A stretch of DNA of 64,000 bases from Bacillus sp. RO3 (GTDB lineage Bacteria > Bacillota > Bacilli > Bacillales > Bacillaceae_B): contig NZ_JAAXCV010000030.1 of NCBI RefSeq assembly GCF_012911895.1, positions 310,001-374,000 of the forward strand. The letters run 5' to 3'. Below are positions 25,324-34,922 of the stretch, piece by piece. Below the pieces are notes generated by a model. It was given only the letters and a program-made list of their open reading frames with translations. It did no database searches and was not told the origin of the DNA. Numbering within the stretch: the stretch's first letter is position 1; each line of letters opens with the position of its first letter. The position numbers and the translations under genes are program-made.

Positions 25324-26448
25324 TTATTGATTACGCGCCTCTGTCATCTGTTTCCAAACAGAACCCTTTGCTTCACTGCCGCCTTCTATTCGTTCGATGG
25401 CCATTTTCACCTGAAGTTTCACTTCAAATTCTGGATCATTCTCAGCTTCCTTTAGATGGGGCAATGCAGTTTCATCTCCGACTTCATATAAAAACATGGC
25501 AGCCCTCCATCTAACAAGCTTACTTTTATCCTTTAAAGCTTGAATCATTTCTGGAATGGCTTTCTCGAAGCCTAAGTCAGATAGGCAATCACCTGCTGTT
25601 CTTCTAACAGTGACAGATTTATCCCCCAATCCTTTGAACAGTAATGGAAGCACTTTTTCATCTTCAATCATCCCAAGATAAACGACAGCCAGCCTCCGGA
25701 TCGATACCTTTTCGTCCTCGAGGGCTTTTTCCAGAAGAGGCAAGTCATCCAAGGTTGGGTCCTCCATGGAGTCCAGTTTCTGATACCTCGTTTGCCAGTC
25801 TGGAGCATCAAAGTCTGAAACGGTCACCTTTTGCTTTTTCTTGTATAGGAGGGGTCCCTTTGAATCAGTTGTTTCTGCATTTTCTACAAGGGAGGAAAGT
25901 CTTTCAGAAGGATACGCGGCCACTAATTCTTCCGTGACACCTGTACCGATCTCATCCAAGTCCCCGTAGCGGATGCCATAGTCTTTCCACTTTCGAAGGA
26001 GAACGACGTTATCCCCCTCTTTTTGAGCCTTACTTATGGCTTCAATGAATGGACCAGGTAAGGAAAACCGTTTCTCTTGTTCTCCATCCGTAACCTTTAC
26101 CTGCATGGGGATGCCTTTGAACAGTTGTACGGAAACATTTACTTCACCAAAGTGTTCCTCCATGACAGATTGACTTTCCTGTTCTGAAGTATCTTCGCCA
26201 AATGCTTTTCTTACTTGTGGCAGCAACTCTTGCCAATCAAATTTTGCATTTCGTTCAACCGCTAAGAAATCGGCGACATGATAGACCCCTTTTATACCGT
26301 CAATGGTCAAGATTTCTTTGATCACAGGTGGAGCACCTTCCCCTCCATCCTTTTTATAGTTATTGCTCTTCCCGGCTTTAAGCTCCTGATCAAGAAGAAC
26401 TTTCATTGTATTGGGACTGGGAGTAGGTTCAATTGATAATATCCTCAA
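25324..26448 (-). CDS. ypgR: HEAT-repeat protein with Nfu N-terminal domain (YpgR)
   Basis: 374 residues. The N-terminus (RILSIEPTPSPNTMKVLLDQEL) is the Nfu/NifU N-terminal domain that associates with Fe-S cluster proteins. The C-terminal ~130 residues are HEAT-like repeats (ALEDEKVSIRRLAVVYLG, GLGDKSVTVRRTAGDCL, ALKDKSKLVRWRAAMFL). The family is annotated elsewhere as conserved virulence factor C. The TTG start at 26448 lies 8 bases after AAAGGGG, and the protein then begins exactly at the domain, whereas the longer frame adds a low-quality 49 residues. It probably acts as a scaffold. Its neighbour is brxA. Confidence 0.9.
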   Translation of the reverse strand: MRILSIEPTPSPNTMKVLLDQELKAGKSNNYKKDGGEGAPPVIKEILTIDGIKGVYHVADFLAVERNAKFDWQELLPQVRKAFGEDTSEQESQSVMEEHFGEVNVSVQLFKGIPMQVKVTDGEQEKRFSLPGPFIEAISKAQKEGDNVVLLRKWKDYGIRYGDLDEIGTGVTEELVAAYPSERLSSLVENAETTDSKGPLLYKKKQKVTVSDFDAPDWQTRYQKLDSMEDPTLDDLPLLEKALEDEKVSIRRLAVVYLGMIEDEKVLPLLFKGLGDKSVTVRRTAGDCLSDLGFEKAIPEMIQALKDKSKLVRWRAAMFLYEVGDETALPHLKEAENDPEFEVKLQVKMAIERIEGGSEAKGSVWKQMTEARNQ

Positions 26449-26524
26449 GATTGTTACCCCTTTCTTTAGACAGTTCATGTGTTTCATTTTAACACAGTAT
26501 CCGCCGTGCCTTAAATGAATAGGC

Positions 26525-28411
26525 TTATTCTGCGAATTCGGAGAGATAGGTCCACCTTTCAATGAGTCTCTCCAATTCTTCATTAAGCTCGTCACTCTCT
26601 TTCATTAATTGCTGGGCACGTTCAAAGTCACTGCCTACCTTTTGAAGTTCTGCATCTGCTTCTTCGATTCTTTGCTCGATATCCGCCATCTTACCTTCTA
26701 TTTCATCCCATTCTCTCTTTTCCATATAGGAGAGTCTTTTTTTCTCTTTCTCCTTTACTTCTTTCACTGGGCTAGACTCTGTCTTTTTTTCTGAAGACTG
26801 ATTTTTATTTTTCTGTTCGTTCTTTTCCAGGTATTCTGTATATTCCCCGAAATAAAAATCAATTTCTCCTTCTCCATTAAAGACCAGCAGCTGTTCAGCA
26901 GTCTTATCCAAAAAGTAACGGTCATGGGACACGGTGATCACAACCCCAGAGAACTCCTGGATATAATCCTCGAGGACGGTCAGGGTTTCTGTGTCCAAAT
27001 CGTTGGTTGGCTCATCAAGTAAAAGTACATTTGGTTTAGACATCAATAACTTGAGCAGGAACAGTCTTCGTTTTTCACCGCCTGAAAGCTTCCGGATCAA
27101 GGTGCCATGTGTGCTCATGGGGAAAAGGAATCTCTCGAGCATGGACGTTACGGAGATCTGCTCCCCTTTATCAGTGGTTATATACTCTCCTGCTTCTCTA
27201 ATATATTCGATCATGCGCATATTCTCATCAAGTTCTTCATGCCCCTGTGTATAGTATGCAACCTTAACCGTCTGTCCTTTAATCAATTCCCCCTGGTTCA
27301 GTTCATCCGTTCCTGCAAGGAGGTTGAGGAAGGTGGATTTACCACTTCCATTTTTCCCCACTATTCCGATGCGATCCTTGGGCTTAATCAGGAAAGAGAA
27401 CTCTCTTAGTATCTGCTTATCCTCAAATCGTTTCGTCGCATTCTTGAATTCGAATACCTGCTTGCCTAATCGGTTCCCACCTATCGCGATATCAACCTGA
27501 TCGTTAGAAGGACCTTTTGACATCGTATCTTCCAAGTGTTCAAATCGTTGGATGCGGGCCTTCTGTTTGGTGGTCCTGGCTTTTGCTCCCCTTCTCATCC
27601 AGGCAAGTTCTCTACGGTATAAATTTTGCTGTTTTTCGGATAATTGGCGTTCGGCTTCTTCCCTGGACGCTTTGGCCTCAATGAAGGAAGCGTAATTTCC
27701 TTTATAAGAATACAAGCTGCCCCCGTCCAATTCAAAGATTCGATTCGTTACTTTATCAAGGAAATAACGGTCATGAGTAACCAGCAGGACAGAACCATTA
27801 TACTTACCCAAGTAATCCTCCAGCCATTTGATGGACTGATAATCCAGATGATTGGTAGGTTCGTCCAATATCAGTAGATCAGGGGTTTCAATGAGTACTC
27901 CTGCAAGGGCCACTCTTTTCTTTTGACCGCCTGATAACTGACTCATTTTTTTCGAAAAATCCTGAATGCCCAATTTAGTCAAGATCGCTTTTGCATTTGC
28001 GCTTGCATCCCAGCCATTAAGGATATCCATTTGTTTCTGCGCTTCGAATAATCTCTCTTGGACAATCGGGTCTTCAGGGTGTTTCTCCATTTTCAAGAGA
28101 GCCAGTTCATAGTCCCTCATTGCCTGAATGATCTTGGCTTCACCGCGGAACACTTGTTGAAGTACAGTCAACTCTCCGTCGAAGTCAGGTTCCTGTTGAA
28201 GGTATGAAATATGGTAGTCATTCGGTTTTACGATTTCACCGTCATCGTATTCTTCCATTCCTGCAATCAGTTTCAAAAGACTTGATTTCCCTGTACCATT
28301 CACTCCTATTAGTCCGACTCTCTCTTTTTCTGTAATGGAAAAAGAAATCTCTTTAAAGAGGGTTTTCTCTCCATATGTTTTAGAAAGATTCTCAGCTGTA
28401 AACATTCTCAT
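26525..28411 (-). CDS. ABC-F family ATPase (YfmR/Uup-like)
   Basis: 628-residue soluble ABC-F protein with two ATPase domains: Walker A GVNGTGKSS and GKNGSGKST, signatures LSGGQKKR and LSGGEKRR, Walker B LLILDEPTNHLD and LLLDEPTNDLD. A charged linker and a C-terminal coiled coil (from ~560) are of the Uup type. No membrane partner exists, so it likely acts on the ribosome as a translation factor. The ATG at 28411 overlaps the ypgQ stop (ATGA), implying coupling. ATG 28405 is an alternative. An antibiotic-resistance role cannot be inferred. Confidence 0.93.
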   Translation of the reverse strand: MRMFTAENLSKTYGEKTLFKEISFSITEKERVGLIGVNGTGKSSLLKLIAGMEEYDDGEIVKPNDYHISYLQQEPDFDGELTVLQQVFRGEAKIIQAMRDYELALLKMEKHPEDPIVQERLFEAQKQMDILNGWDASANAKAILTKLGIQDFSKKMSQLSGGQKKRVALAGVLIETPDLLILDEPTNHLDYQSIKWLEDYLGKYNGSVLLVTHDRYFLDKVTNRIFELDGGSLYSYKGNYASFIEAKASREEAERQLSEKQQNLYRRELAWMRRGAKARTTKQKARIQRFEHLEDTMSKGPSNDQVDIAIGGNRLGKQVFEFKNATKRFEDKQILREFSFLIKPKDRIGIVGKNGSGKSTFLNLLAGTDELNQGELIKGQTVKVAYYTQGHEELDENMRMIEYIREAGEYITTDKGEQISVTSMLERFLFPMSTHGTLIRKLSGGEKRRLFLLKLLMSKPNVLLLDEPTNDLDTETLTVLEDYIQEFSGVVITVSHDRYFLDKTAEQLLVFNGEGEIDFYFGEYTEYLEKNEQKNKNQSSEKKTESSPVKEVKEKEKKRLSYMEKREWDEIEGKMADIEQRIEEADAELQKVGSDFERAQQLMKESDELNEELERLIERWTYLSEFAE

Positions 28412-29052
28412 TCTTGACCAGTCCATTCTTTGTTAAATTGCTCAAGGAAACGGATCATAAATTCATGGCGTTCTTCTGCAAGTGCCTTACCCGTATCCGT
28501 ACACATCAAGTCTTTTAATTTCAGTAATTTCTCATGGAAATGATGGAGGCTTGAGCTATCCCCATTTCTATACTCCTCCAGGGTCATTTCAGTTCTGACG
28601 CTATATTCCGGATTATAAAGCGGCCTGCCTTTTTTTCCACCATAAGCAAACGTCCTTGCGATACCGATGGCACCAATTGCATCCAAACGATCTGCATCCC
28701 TTACGATTTCTGCTTCGAGGGAAGTCAATGCTGCTTCATGGCCGCCCTTATACGAAATCGAATAGATGATTGATTTCAGTAACGTCATTTCACTTTCATC
28801 AAGGGAGAGATTCGATAGGATAAGATCCAGCTTTCTTTTGCCTTCTTCTTCTTCGACAAACTTCTCGTCCGGCACATCGTGAAGCAATGCAGCCAGTTCA
28901 ATAATATATGTATGGGAAACCTGCTCTCCCCTTGCAATCTCAAGAGCCTGTCTTCTCACACGATCTAAATGATACCAATCATGGCCAGTCGACTCACCTA
29001 TGTATTCTCTTTTTAAATAGTCTATGATTTGGTCCAGCTCGCGCCTGTCCAT
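28408..29052 (-). CDS. ypgQ: HD-domain phosphohydrolase YpgQ
   Basis: 214-residue HD protein. Metal ligands: H in GHDWYHLDRV, HD in ALLHDVPDEK (~57-66) and D in IVRDADRLDAIGAIGI. This arrangement is that of YpgQ-type HD hydrolases, reported for B. subtilis as manganese-dependent nucleotide pyrophosphohydrolases. The start at 29052 is backed by AAGGTGA. It is followed immediately by the ABC-F gene in the same transcript. Confidence 0.9.
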   Translation of the reverse strand: MDRRELDQIIDYLKREYIGESTGHDWYHLDRVRRQALEIARGEQVSHTYIIELAALLHDVPDEKFVEEEEGKRKLDLILSNLSLDESEMTLLKSIIYSISYKGGHEAALTSLEAEIVRDADRLDAIGAIGIARTFAYGGKKGRPLYNPEYSVRTEMTLEEYRNGDSSSLHHFHEKLLKLKDLMCTDTGKALAEERHEFMIRFLEQFNKEWTGQE

Positions 29053-29100
29053 CTTCTCACCTTCTCCTTCATTGTACCAAATATCGTCCGTTTTTCAGAA

Positions 29101-29139
29101 TAAAAAGGAGTGGTTGCCGGAATCTTGACATCACTCCTT
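29101..29139 (-). terminator. Terminator of the second degV
   Basis: AAGGAGTG pairs with CACTCCTT across a 19-base loop, followed by TTTA on the minus strand, 13 bases past the degV stop. Confidence 0.65.
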
Positions 29140-29151
29140 CTTATATCAAAT

Positions 29152-30009
29152 TCAATCGTTTTCAGTAAACCAGCTTATACCTATCGTGTTCTCACCTGCA
29201 TGTACTCCGATGACAGCCCCTAAAGGGTATGCCCCAAATTCTATCCCGGGATGGATTTCTTGTAACTTTTCCATCCATGCCAATGCTTCCTGTCGATTTA
29301 AACCGTGTAATATGGACACTTTCTTTACGGTCCCCACTGTCAATGCCTTTTCAAGCTGCCCGCTCATGCTGGTTAATCCCTTACTGATACTTCTTACTTT
29401 ATCCTTCACTTGAAGCTTTCCATCCTCAATGGCAAGCATCGGCTTCACCTTCAGGACGCTCCCGAGGAAAAATGAAAGACCTCCCATTCTTCCACTTTTA
29501 TGAAGCTGCTCTAAACTTCCCACCATTACATAGGTTTCACTTGTCGTGACTCTCTCTTCAATCGCTTCTTTTATTTGCAAAGGGGCTTTCCCTGCCATCC
29601 ATAATCGTTGACCATATAAGATCAATTCCGTTAAAGGATTGGAAATGACCTTTGAATCAATGCAATAAATGTTCGGGACCGTTTCCTTTAATAGTTCTGC
29701 AGCCTGATGTGCAGAAGAATATGTTCCACTGAAATGGGAAGAAACATGAATGGAAAAAATATGGTCATACTTCTCTGATAATTGTTCAAATAATTCTTTG
29801 AACGTTCCGATGGAAGGTTGTGATGTCTTCACTTCCACCTTTTCTGCCTTTAGCTTCGCAAACAACTCTTCCGGAGACAGGTCTATGCCGTCCTGAAACT
29901 CCTTCTCCCCAAACAGGATATTCATAGGGACAACATAGATGTCATTTTCTTCATTGCTGGAATGATTCGGTACATATGCTGTGCTATCTGTTACCCATGC
30001 TATTCTCAT
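29152..30009 (-). CDS. DegV family fatty-acid-binding protein, second paralogue
   Basis: 285 residues with the DegV landmarks: VTDSTAYVP at the N-terminus, TSQPSIG, HVSSHFSGTYSSA, LEQLHKSGRMGG, and VIGVHAGENTIGISW at the C-terminus. It is clearly diverged from the DegV at 17182-18024. Multiple FakB-like proteins with different fatty-acid preferences are common in Firmicutes. It lies downstream of the unknown gene at 30054-30551 with a 44-base gap. Confidence 0.9.
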   Translation of the reverse strand: MRIAWVTDSTAYVPNHSSNEENDIYVVPMNILFGEKEFQDGIDLSPEELFAKLKAEKVEVKTSQPSIGTFKELFEQLSEKYDHIFSIHVSSHFSGTYSSAHQAAELLKETVPNIYCIDSKVISNPLTELILYGQRLWMAGKAPLQIKEAIEERVTTSETYVMVGSLEQLHKSGRMGGLSFFLGSVLKVKPMLAIEDGKLQVKDKVRSISKGLTSMSGQLEKALTVGTVKKVSILHGLNRQEALAWMEKLQEIHPGIEFGAYPLGAVIGVHAGENTIGISWFTEND

Positions 30010-30053
30010 AGTAAAAATCCCCTTTTACCTAATTGTATGGTTTCTTAACAGGA

Positions 30054-30551
30054 CTAGAAGTCTTTTCGGTCAAATTGTTGGAGTGTCTCAACGGAGAATG
30101 TAATCATTTGAAGAACATCATCTACCATTTCTTCCGTTATGACCCGATTAAAAGTCAATATTCCTTCGTAGGACGGGGGATTCTTAGAAGAGATCACTTC
30201 TTTCCATTCCCATTGTTTATCTTCCCCCCACGCGTTTTCCAGACTCTTTTGGTTTTGAATGACCCTCACGTCCCCTTTATAGATGATGAGGACGTCTGCA
30301 CCAGCAGTATTTTTTTCAGTCATCAGCTTCCTTTCAGCCAGGAAGTGCCCCATATCGGCCTTTAAATGGAATTCTATTGAAATAGATTCTTTGTAGGGTA
30401 ATGAATAGTGAATTTGGTAACAGCGTTCATAGTGTGCAAAATCAAACAGGTCCTTCCGATCGAGAATGTGGATATCACCTGTTAAATCAAGATCGTAAAC
30501 TGCCCCTTCAAATACTACCTTTAAGTTGTCAAAGGCTGTAGGATCAAACAC
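30054..30551 (-). CDS. Conserved-looking protein of unknown function
   Basis: 165 residues, acidic, without a signal peptide or membrane helix. It has regularly alternating beta-strand-like segments (LKVVFEGAVYDLDL, YQIHYSLPYKESISIEFHL, ADVLIIYKGDVRVI). I do not recognise the family. An AGGAGAGG-type site precedes the ATG. It is 25 bases downstream of fhs and 44 upstream of degV on the same strand, so it may be co-transcribed with either. Confidence 0.7.
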   Translation of the reverse strand: MFDPTAFDNLKVVFEGAVYDLDLTGDIHILDRKDLFDFAHYERCYQIHYSLPYKESISIEFHLKADMGHFLAERKLMTEKNTAGADVLIIYKGDVRVIQNQKSLENAWGEDKQWEWKEVISSKNPPSYEGILTFNRVITEEMVDDVLQMITFSVETLQQFDRKDF

Positions 30552-30576
30552 CCCGCTCCTCTCCTTTCATATTTTA

Positions 30577-32268
30577 TTAAAATAATCCTATTGCCCTGCC
30601 TTCATCATCAACATTCATTCCAAAAGCAGCCGGTTTTTTCGGCAGCCCTGGCATAGTCATCACTTCTCCGGTAAGTGCCACTATGAATCCCGCACCTATC
30701 TTTGGTTTCAATTCCCGTATCGTGATGGTGAAGTTCAGTGGTCGACCGAGTTTTGAGGGGTCATCCGATAGTGAATATTGTGTCTTCGCCATACAGATGG
30801 GCAGCACACCCCATCCTTCTTCTTCAAACTGATCCAGTTGCTTTCGTGCTTTGGCTGTGTAGTCTACTTCATGAGCACCGTACACGTTTTTAGCAATGGT
30901 TTCGATCTTTGACTGTAGTGAATCTGAGAGATCATATAGGGGAGAGAATTCTTTGGTGTTCTCTTCGATTTCAGCTAACACCTTTTCGGCTAAGTCTTTT
31001 CCACCTTCGCCTCCTTTGGCCCATACATCGGTGAGTGAAACCTTCACACCCATGTTTTCGCACCACTTGATTAGAGTATCGATTTCTTCTGCACTATCTG
31101 TCACAAACCGGTTAACAGCTACTACATAAGGAACATTGAATTGATCGAGTGTCTCCATATGTTTCTTTAAGTTCGACAATCCTTTTTGAAGAGCGTGAAG
31201 ATTTTTCGTTTTAAGGTCGGCTTTCCCTTGCCCACCATGCATTTTCAAAGCTCTGATCGTGGCCACAAGCACAATGGCATCCGGGGCGATTTCCGCTGCC
31301 CTGGACTTAATATTCAGGAATTTTTCAGCTCCTAGATCGGCCCCGAATCCTGATTCCGTCACGACATAATCAGCCAGTTTCAAAGCGGCTTTTGTGGCCA
31401 TGACGCTATTGCATCCGTGAGCGATATTGGCAAATGGTCCCCCATGAATCAGGGCTGGTGTATGTTCAATCGTTTGAACGAGATTGGGTTTAAGGGCATC
31501 CTTTAATAGCAAAGTCAGAGCACCTTCAACTTCCAGATCTCCAACCGTTACCGGTTTCTTTGAATAGGTGTATCCGACAACCATTTGAGACAGCCGCCCC
31601 CTTAATTCATCTAGACTTTGAGATAAACAAAGGACAGCCATTATCTCAGATGCTACTGAAATATCAAATCCATCTTCACGGGGAACTCCTTGAGTCGGTC
31701 CGCCTAACCCTACGATGATTTGTCTCAGGGCGCGGTCATTCATATCAAGGGAACGTTTCCACACGACACGTCTCTGGTCGATAGTGAGCTCATTCCCTTG
31801 ATGAATATGATTGTCTATTAATGCTGCCAAAGCATTATTTGCAGTGGAAATAGCATGAATATCACCAGTGAAATGAAGATTGATATCCTCCATGGGAAGA
31901 ACTTGAGAATAGCCTCCTCCTGTAGCACCGCCTTTGATGCCCAATGTGGGACCAAGTGATGGCTCTCTCATAGCAATCATGGTTTTCTTGTTCAATTGAT
32001 TTAGGGCATCTCCCAGTCCGACCGTCACCGTTGACTTTCCCTCCCCTGCAGGAGTAGGGTTGATCGAAGTCACCAGGATTAATTTCCCATTATCATGTTC
32101 CTTTAATCTATGTATCGCTTCATAGGTGATCTTCCCTTTGTATTTACCATATAATTCAAGATCATCTTCTGTTAGACCGATTTTCTTTGCAATCTCCACA
32201 ATCGGTTCCATAATGGATTGCTGAGCAATTTCAATATCTGATTTCACATCGTTCTTTGTAGTTGTCAA
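30577..32268 (-). CDS. fhs: Formate-tetrahydrofolate ligase
   Basis: 563-residue enzyme that makes 10-formyl-THF from formate, ATP and THF. The P-loop is [15 protein letters not shown] (~71-85). [38 protein letters not shown] and the GLPKKPAAF end are diagnostic. The start is TTG at 32268, 8 bases after AAGGTG. A one-carbon-supply role fits the nearby thyA-dfrA pair only loosely, since they are 8 kb apart. Confidence 0.97.
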   Translation of the reverse strand: MTTTKNDVKSDIEIAQQSIMEPIVEIAKKIGLTEDDLELYGKYKGKITYEAIHRLKEHDNGKLILVTSINPTPAGEGKSTVTVGLGDALNQLNKKTMIAMREPSLGPTLGIKGGATGGGYSQVLPMEDINLHFTGDIHAISTANNALAALIDNHIHQGNELTIDQRRVVWKRSLDMNDRALRQIIVGLGGPTQGVPREDGFDISVASEIMAVLCLSQSLDELRGRLSQMVVGYTYSKKPVTVGDLEVEGALTLLLKDALKPNLVQTIEHTPALIHGGPFANIAHGCNSVMATKAALKLADYVVTESGFGADLGAEKFLNIKSRAAEIAPDAIVLVATIRALKMHGGQGKADLKTKNLHALQKGLSNLKKHMETLDQFNVPYVVAVNRFVTDSAEEIDTLIKWCENMGVKVSLTDVWAKGGEGGKDLAEKVLAEIEENTKEFSPLYDLSDSLQSKIETIAKNVYGAHEVDYTAKARKQLDQFEEEGWGVLPICMAKTQYSLSDDPSKLGRPLNFTITIRELKPKIGAGFIVALTGEVMTMPGLPKKPAAFGMNVDDEGRAIGLF

Positions 32269-32447
32269 TTGGTTTCACCTTCTAGTTATGTAATAAGAAT
32301 TTGGCATCAGCCTACTATATTTAACCAAAGATTATGTTTACTCTTAAACTTCATTTACAATCGTATTGTAACCTTGAATTGTAGTGTCACTTCATTTTAC
32401 ACTATGTTTTATGTCTTCACCATTATTGCCTTTAGGGGGGAATAAGA

Positions 32448-32907
32448 TTGCTTCGAGAAAAGTCGATTCTTATTTTGACTGCACACTTTGGAGAAGGACA
32501 TATTCAAACTGCTGAAGCTTTGGCGCAAACATTTGTGAAAAAGGGATATACACGTGTAAACATCTGCGATCTATATGGAGAAGCCTACCCTGCTATGCAT
32601 TCCCTGGCGAAGAATTTACTGATAAAAGGATTTTCCAGATTCGGCAGCCCTTTCTATAAAGCATTCTACTATGGAACTGATAAACTCAACTATATACACA
32701 GCTGAAGAAATTTCACTTTGAGGGGAACATCCACATTTTCGGATTTCTTTAACGGAACCTGCTTGTTTCAAGCTGCCTATCATCATTTATAAACCGGCAC
32801 CCGGCCAGGAGAACGAGAATGCACACTATTTATTGAAACGGAATTCAGCACTCACGTATTTGAATCAAACAGATTTTCTAGGGACGCATTTATCGATGTC
32901 TCTATGA
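32448..32907 (+). pseudogene. Decayed MGDG-type glycosyltransferase (UgtP/YkoN-like)
   Basis: An apparent TTG start with AGGGGGGAATAA upstream opens 85 codons of the N-terminal domain of processive diacylglycerol glycosyltransferases (ILILTAHFGEGHIQTAEAL, FYKAFYYGTDKLNY), then hits TGA at 32703. In another frame, 32749-32907 encodes ACFKLPIIIYKPAPGQENENAHY, the nucleotide-sugar-binding end of the same family, before TGA. About 200 codons between them are missing, so the gene carries a large internal deletion plus a frameshift and cannot make an enzyme. The intact family enzyme is ~380 aa. Confidence 0.85.
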
Positions 32908-33210
32908 TCAAAATACCATCAATTCGTTATCAACGATCGTTTCCTCATTGTTTAAAAAGTACGCCTGTACCAGAATCGTAGAGGATATCCTTCAACACGA
33001 CCACAGGAATAACACACTTATTGAAAGAAGAAAATGAATAGGATCCATTCTCACACAGCCGATAAGGTGTAGGCATCGATGCTTTCCTTTCTCTAGTCTC
33101 CTTAGCTATTCTTCAAGCGCAACTAAAACCAAGGGAGGGACAGATCATTCCACACCTGGATCTTGGGGTTTATTTACGGCAGATATACATAGTTAAAGCG
33201 AATGAATATG
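32908..33210. other. Non-coding remnant region
   Basis: No intact gene. One plus-strand frame (from ~33068 to 33222) reads GIDAFLSLVSLAILQAQLKP then PHLDLGVYLRQ before a stop. This looks like the tail of a lost gene but I cannot assign it. Stop codons in all frames are frequent elsewhere, consistent with decay of the region after the glycosyltransferase fragment. Confidence 0.4.
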
Positions 33211-33249
33211 AAAAAACATGATCGAACCTAAATGTGGGTTCGATCATGA
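33211..33249 (-). terminator. Terminator of the methyltransferase gene
   Basis: Perfect 12-bp stem CATGATCGAACC/GGTTCGATCATG followed by TTTTTT on the minus strand. The stop codon of the gene is inside the stem. Confidence 0.9.
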
Positions 33250-33927
33250 GCATTCTTTTTGAAACATAAACAGTGTCATAAACGTTAAAGCTTGCTTTAA
33301 CTCATTGGAAAGGGCCTCTGTTAAAGTCGATTTTACTCCTTTTTTATAAACCCATTCTTCATCAACTTTCCTCCAGCCTTTTTCACCTGACAGCCTTTCA
33401 AGCTCCCACGGCATCATCGTATTGCATATGACATTTTCTCCATGCAGGCGGGGATAGGCATTTCCCCTCGGGTGAGCGGTCGGACCTAATAGGCCGATAC
33501 ATATATATCCTCCAGGAGAAACTATCCTTTCGATTTCGTTCAGGGTGTGAAGGGGATTTTCTGTCCATTCCACTGAATTAATGGCCATTACAGCTTGAAA
33601 TTGTTCATCTTTAAAAGGGAGGTGACGCAAATCTCCTTGTACAAAAGATAATGACTCCCTTTCTTGTTTCTTAGAAATCCTGACCATTTTTTCAGAGAAA
33701 TCCATCCCTGTGACCACATAGCCTTTGTCGTATAGCAAATATGAACCGTACCCATCTCCACATCCTAAGTCTGCTACCCGATGTCCACGCTCAATATGCT
33801 TTGTGAAAAAGGGGATGACTGCTTTTCTGCTTCCACTTGTCCACATCTCTACACTTTTGGAATGCCAATGATCCGCATTGTCTTCCCAGAGGGTCCTGGC
33901 ACTGCTATGCCATTCTGAATTCTTCAT
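33244..33927 (-). CDS. Class I SAM-dependent methyltransferase (YodH-like)
   Basis: 227 residues. SAM motif I is VADLGCGDGYGSYLL (~51-65), followed by VVTGMDFSEKMVRISKK and FQAVMAINSVEWTENP. The Methyltransf_11 fold is clear, and the sequence resembles YodH of B. subtilis. The substrate is unknown. It is monocistronic. Confidence 0.85.
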   Translation of the reverse strand: MKNSEWHSSARTLWEDNADHWHSKSVEMWTSGSRKAVIPFFTKHIERGHRVADLGCGDGYGSYLLYDKGYVVTGMDFSEKMVRISKKQERESLSFVQGDLRHLPFKDEQFQAVMAINSVEWTENPLHTLNEIERIVSPGGYICIGLLGPTAHPRGNAYPRLHGENVICNTMMPWELERLSGEKGWRKVDEEWVYKKGVKSTLTEALSNELKQALTFMTLFMFQKECS

Positions 33928-34097
33928 ATATACACCTCATTATTCTTTCGATATAATCCTTTATTCTCATTCAGGGATCTAGAATCCTGCTTGTAATGAA
34001 GGATTTCTGTAAAAACATCATTAAACCATGTCGATTATGTTTTTATGTAAATTGGTTCATACTAGTCCTATATTCAGAACAAGGAAGGTGAAGATGA

Positions 34098-34316
34098 GTG
34101 GAAGAGATCTCTAAAGTTCAGCGGAACTACCATGGTGACATTATCAGTTTTCAAACCACTTCCGGCCGAATAATTTCCTATCGCAAAGCAGTTTTGGAAG
34201 CCTCTGAGGGATTACTTCAAGGGGTATCACTCAATGAGAATGAATGGGGAGAAACAGAACTATCGAGTATGTCTGTAGGTGATGGGAGCTTCAATGACTA
34301 TCCTTCCATTTTTTAA
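34098..34316 (+). CDS. DUF3892 family small protein
   Basis: 72-residue acidic protein. KVQRNYHGDIISFQTTSGRIISY and AVLEASEGLLQGVSLNENEWG fit the DUF3892 pattern of small Bacillus proteins. The GTG start at 34098 is 7 bases after AAGGAAGGTG. An out-of-frame ATG at 34094 opens only six codons. No function is known. It is a single gene with a strong terminator. Confidence 0.75.
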   Translation: MEEISKVQRNYHGDIISFQTTSGRIISYRKAVLEASEGLLQGVSLNENEWGETELSSMSVGDGSFNDYPSIF

Positions 34317-34353
34317 GAGTGATGGACCACACAGGGTAACGTAAGACTGAAAT

Positions 34354-34395
34354 GCCAAAAAGGACTTCCATGCTGTATCATGAAGTCCTTTTTGG
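34354..34395. terminator. Bidirectional intrinsic terminator
   Basis: 15-bp stem GCCAAAAAGGACTTC and its complement across a 12-base loop, between the convergent DUF3892 and mntR genes. Confidence 0.88.
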
Positions 34396-34426
34396 CTGTA
34401 TGAGGACTTTCTCACTGTCCCCTCAA

Positions 34427-34843
34427 TCATTCACTGCGGTTTTGGATTGTTCTCAGGTCTTCTACACGGTCCTTCTCTTCATCGAAGAATTGAACGAGAT
34501 CTCCAATCCGATCGATTGAATCCCAGCTCAGATGGTGTTCGATCCCTTCCACGTCTTCATAAATATGTTCTTCTTTCACTCCAATTACACGAAGGAATTG
34601 TTCTAACAGCTCATGTCTATATACTAAACGCTTCCCTACTTTATTTCCTTTTGGAGTGAGAACAAGTCCGCGATATTTCTCATAAATGAGATAATCATCC
34701 TTATCTAACTTCTGCACCATTTTGGTAACCGAGGAGGGGTGAACAGATAAAGCTTCCGCAATATCTGATACTCTTGCATAACCTTTGTTCTCAATTAACA
34801 TATAAATCTGTTCTATATAATCTTCCATACTTGGTGTAGGCAT
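34427..34843 (-). CDS. mntR: Manganese-responsive repressor MntR
   Basis: 138-residue DtxR-family regulator: an N-terminal winged helix ([22 protein letters not shown]) and a dimerisation/metal domain. All six residues known as the manganese site in B. subtilis MntR are at the same numbers: Asp8, Glu11, His77, Glu99, Glu102 and His103. The start is backed by GGAGGGTACAGG. The gene lies directly downstream of the mntABCD transport operon, whose promoter carries matching operator repeats at 38924-38977. Confidence 0.97.
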   Translation of the reverse strand: MPTPSMEDYIEQIYMLIENKGYARVSDIAEALSVHPSSVTKMVQKLDKDDYLIYEKYRGLVLTPKGNKVGKRLVYRHELLEQFLRVIGVKEEHIYEDVEGIEHHLSWDSIDRIGDLVQFFDEEKDRVEDLRTIQNRSE

Positions 34844-34922
34844 CCTGTACCCTCCAAATTCCCATAAATATCATTAAAAGTTTACTATAACTACAGAATG
34901 AATACAACCCAAGCCTTTCAGA

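Noticed and set aside
32266-32447. Possible regulatory element between fhs and the decayed glycosyltransferase
   Set aside because: No clear promoter, riboswitch or repeat could be recognised by eye.
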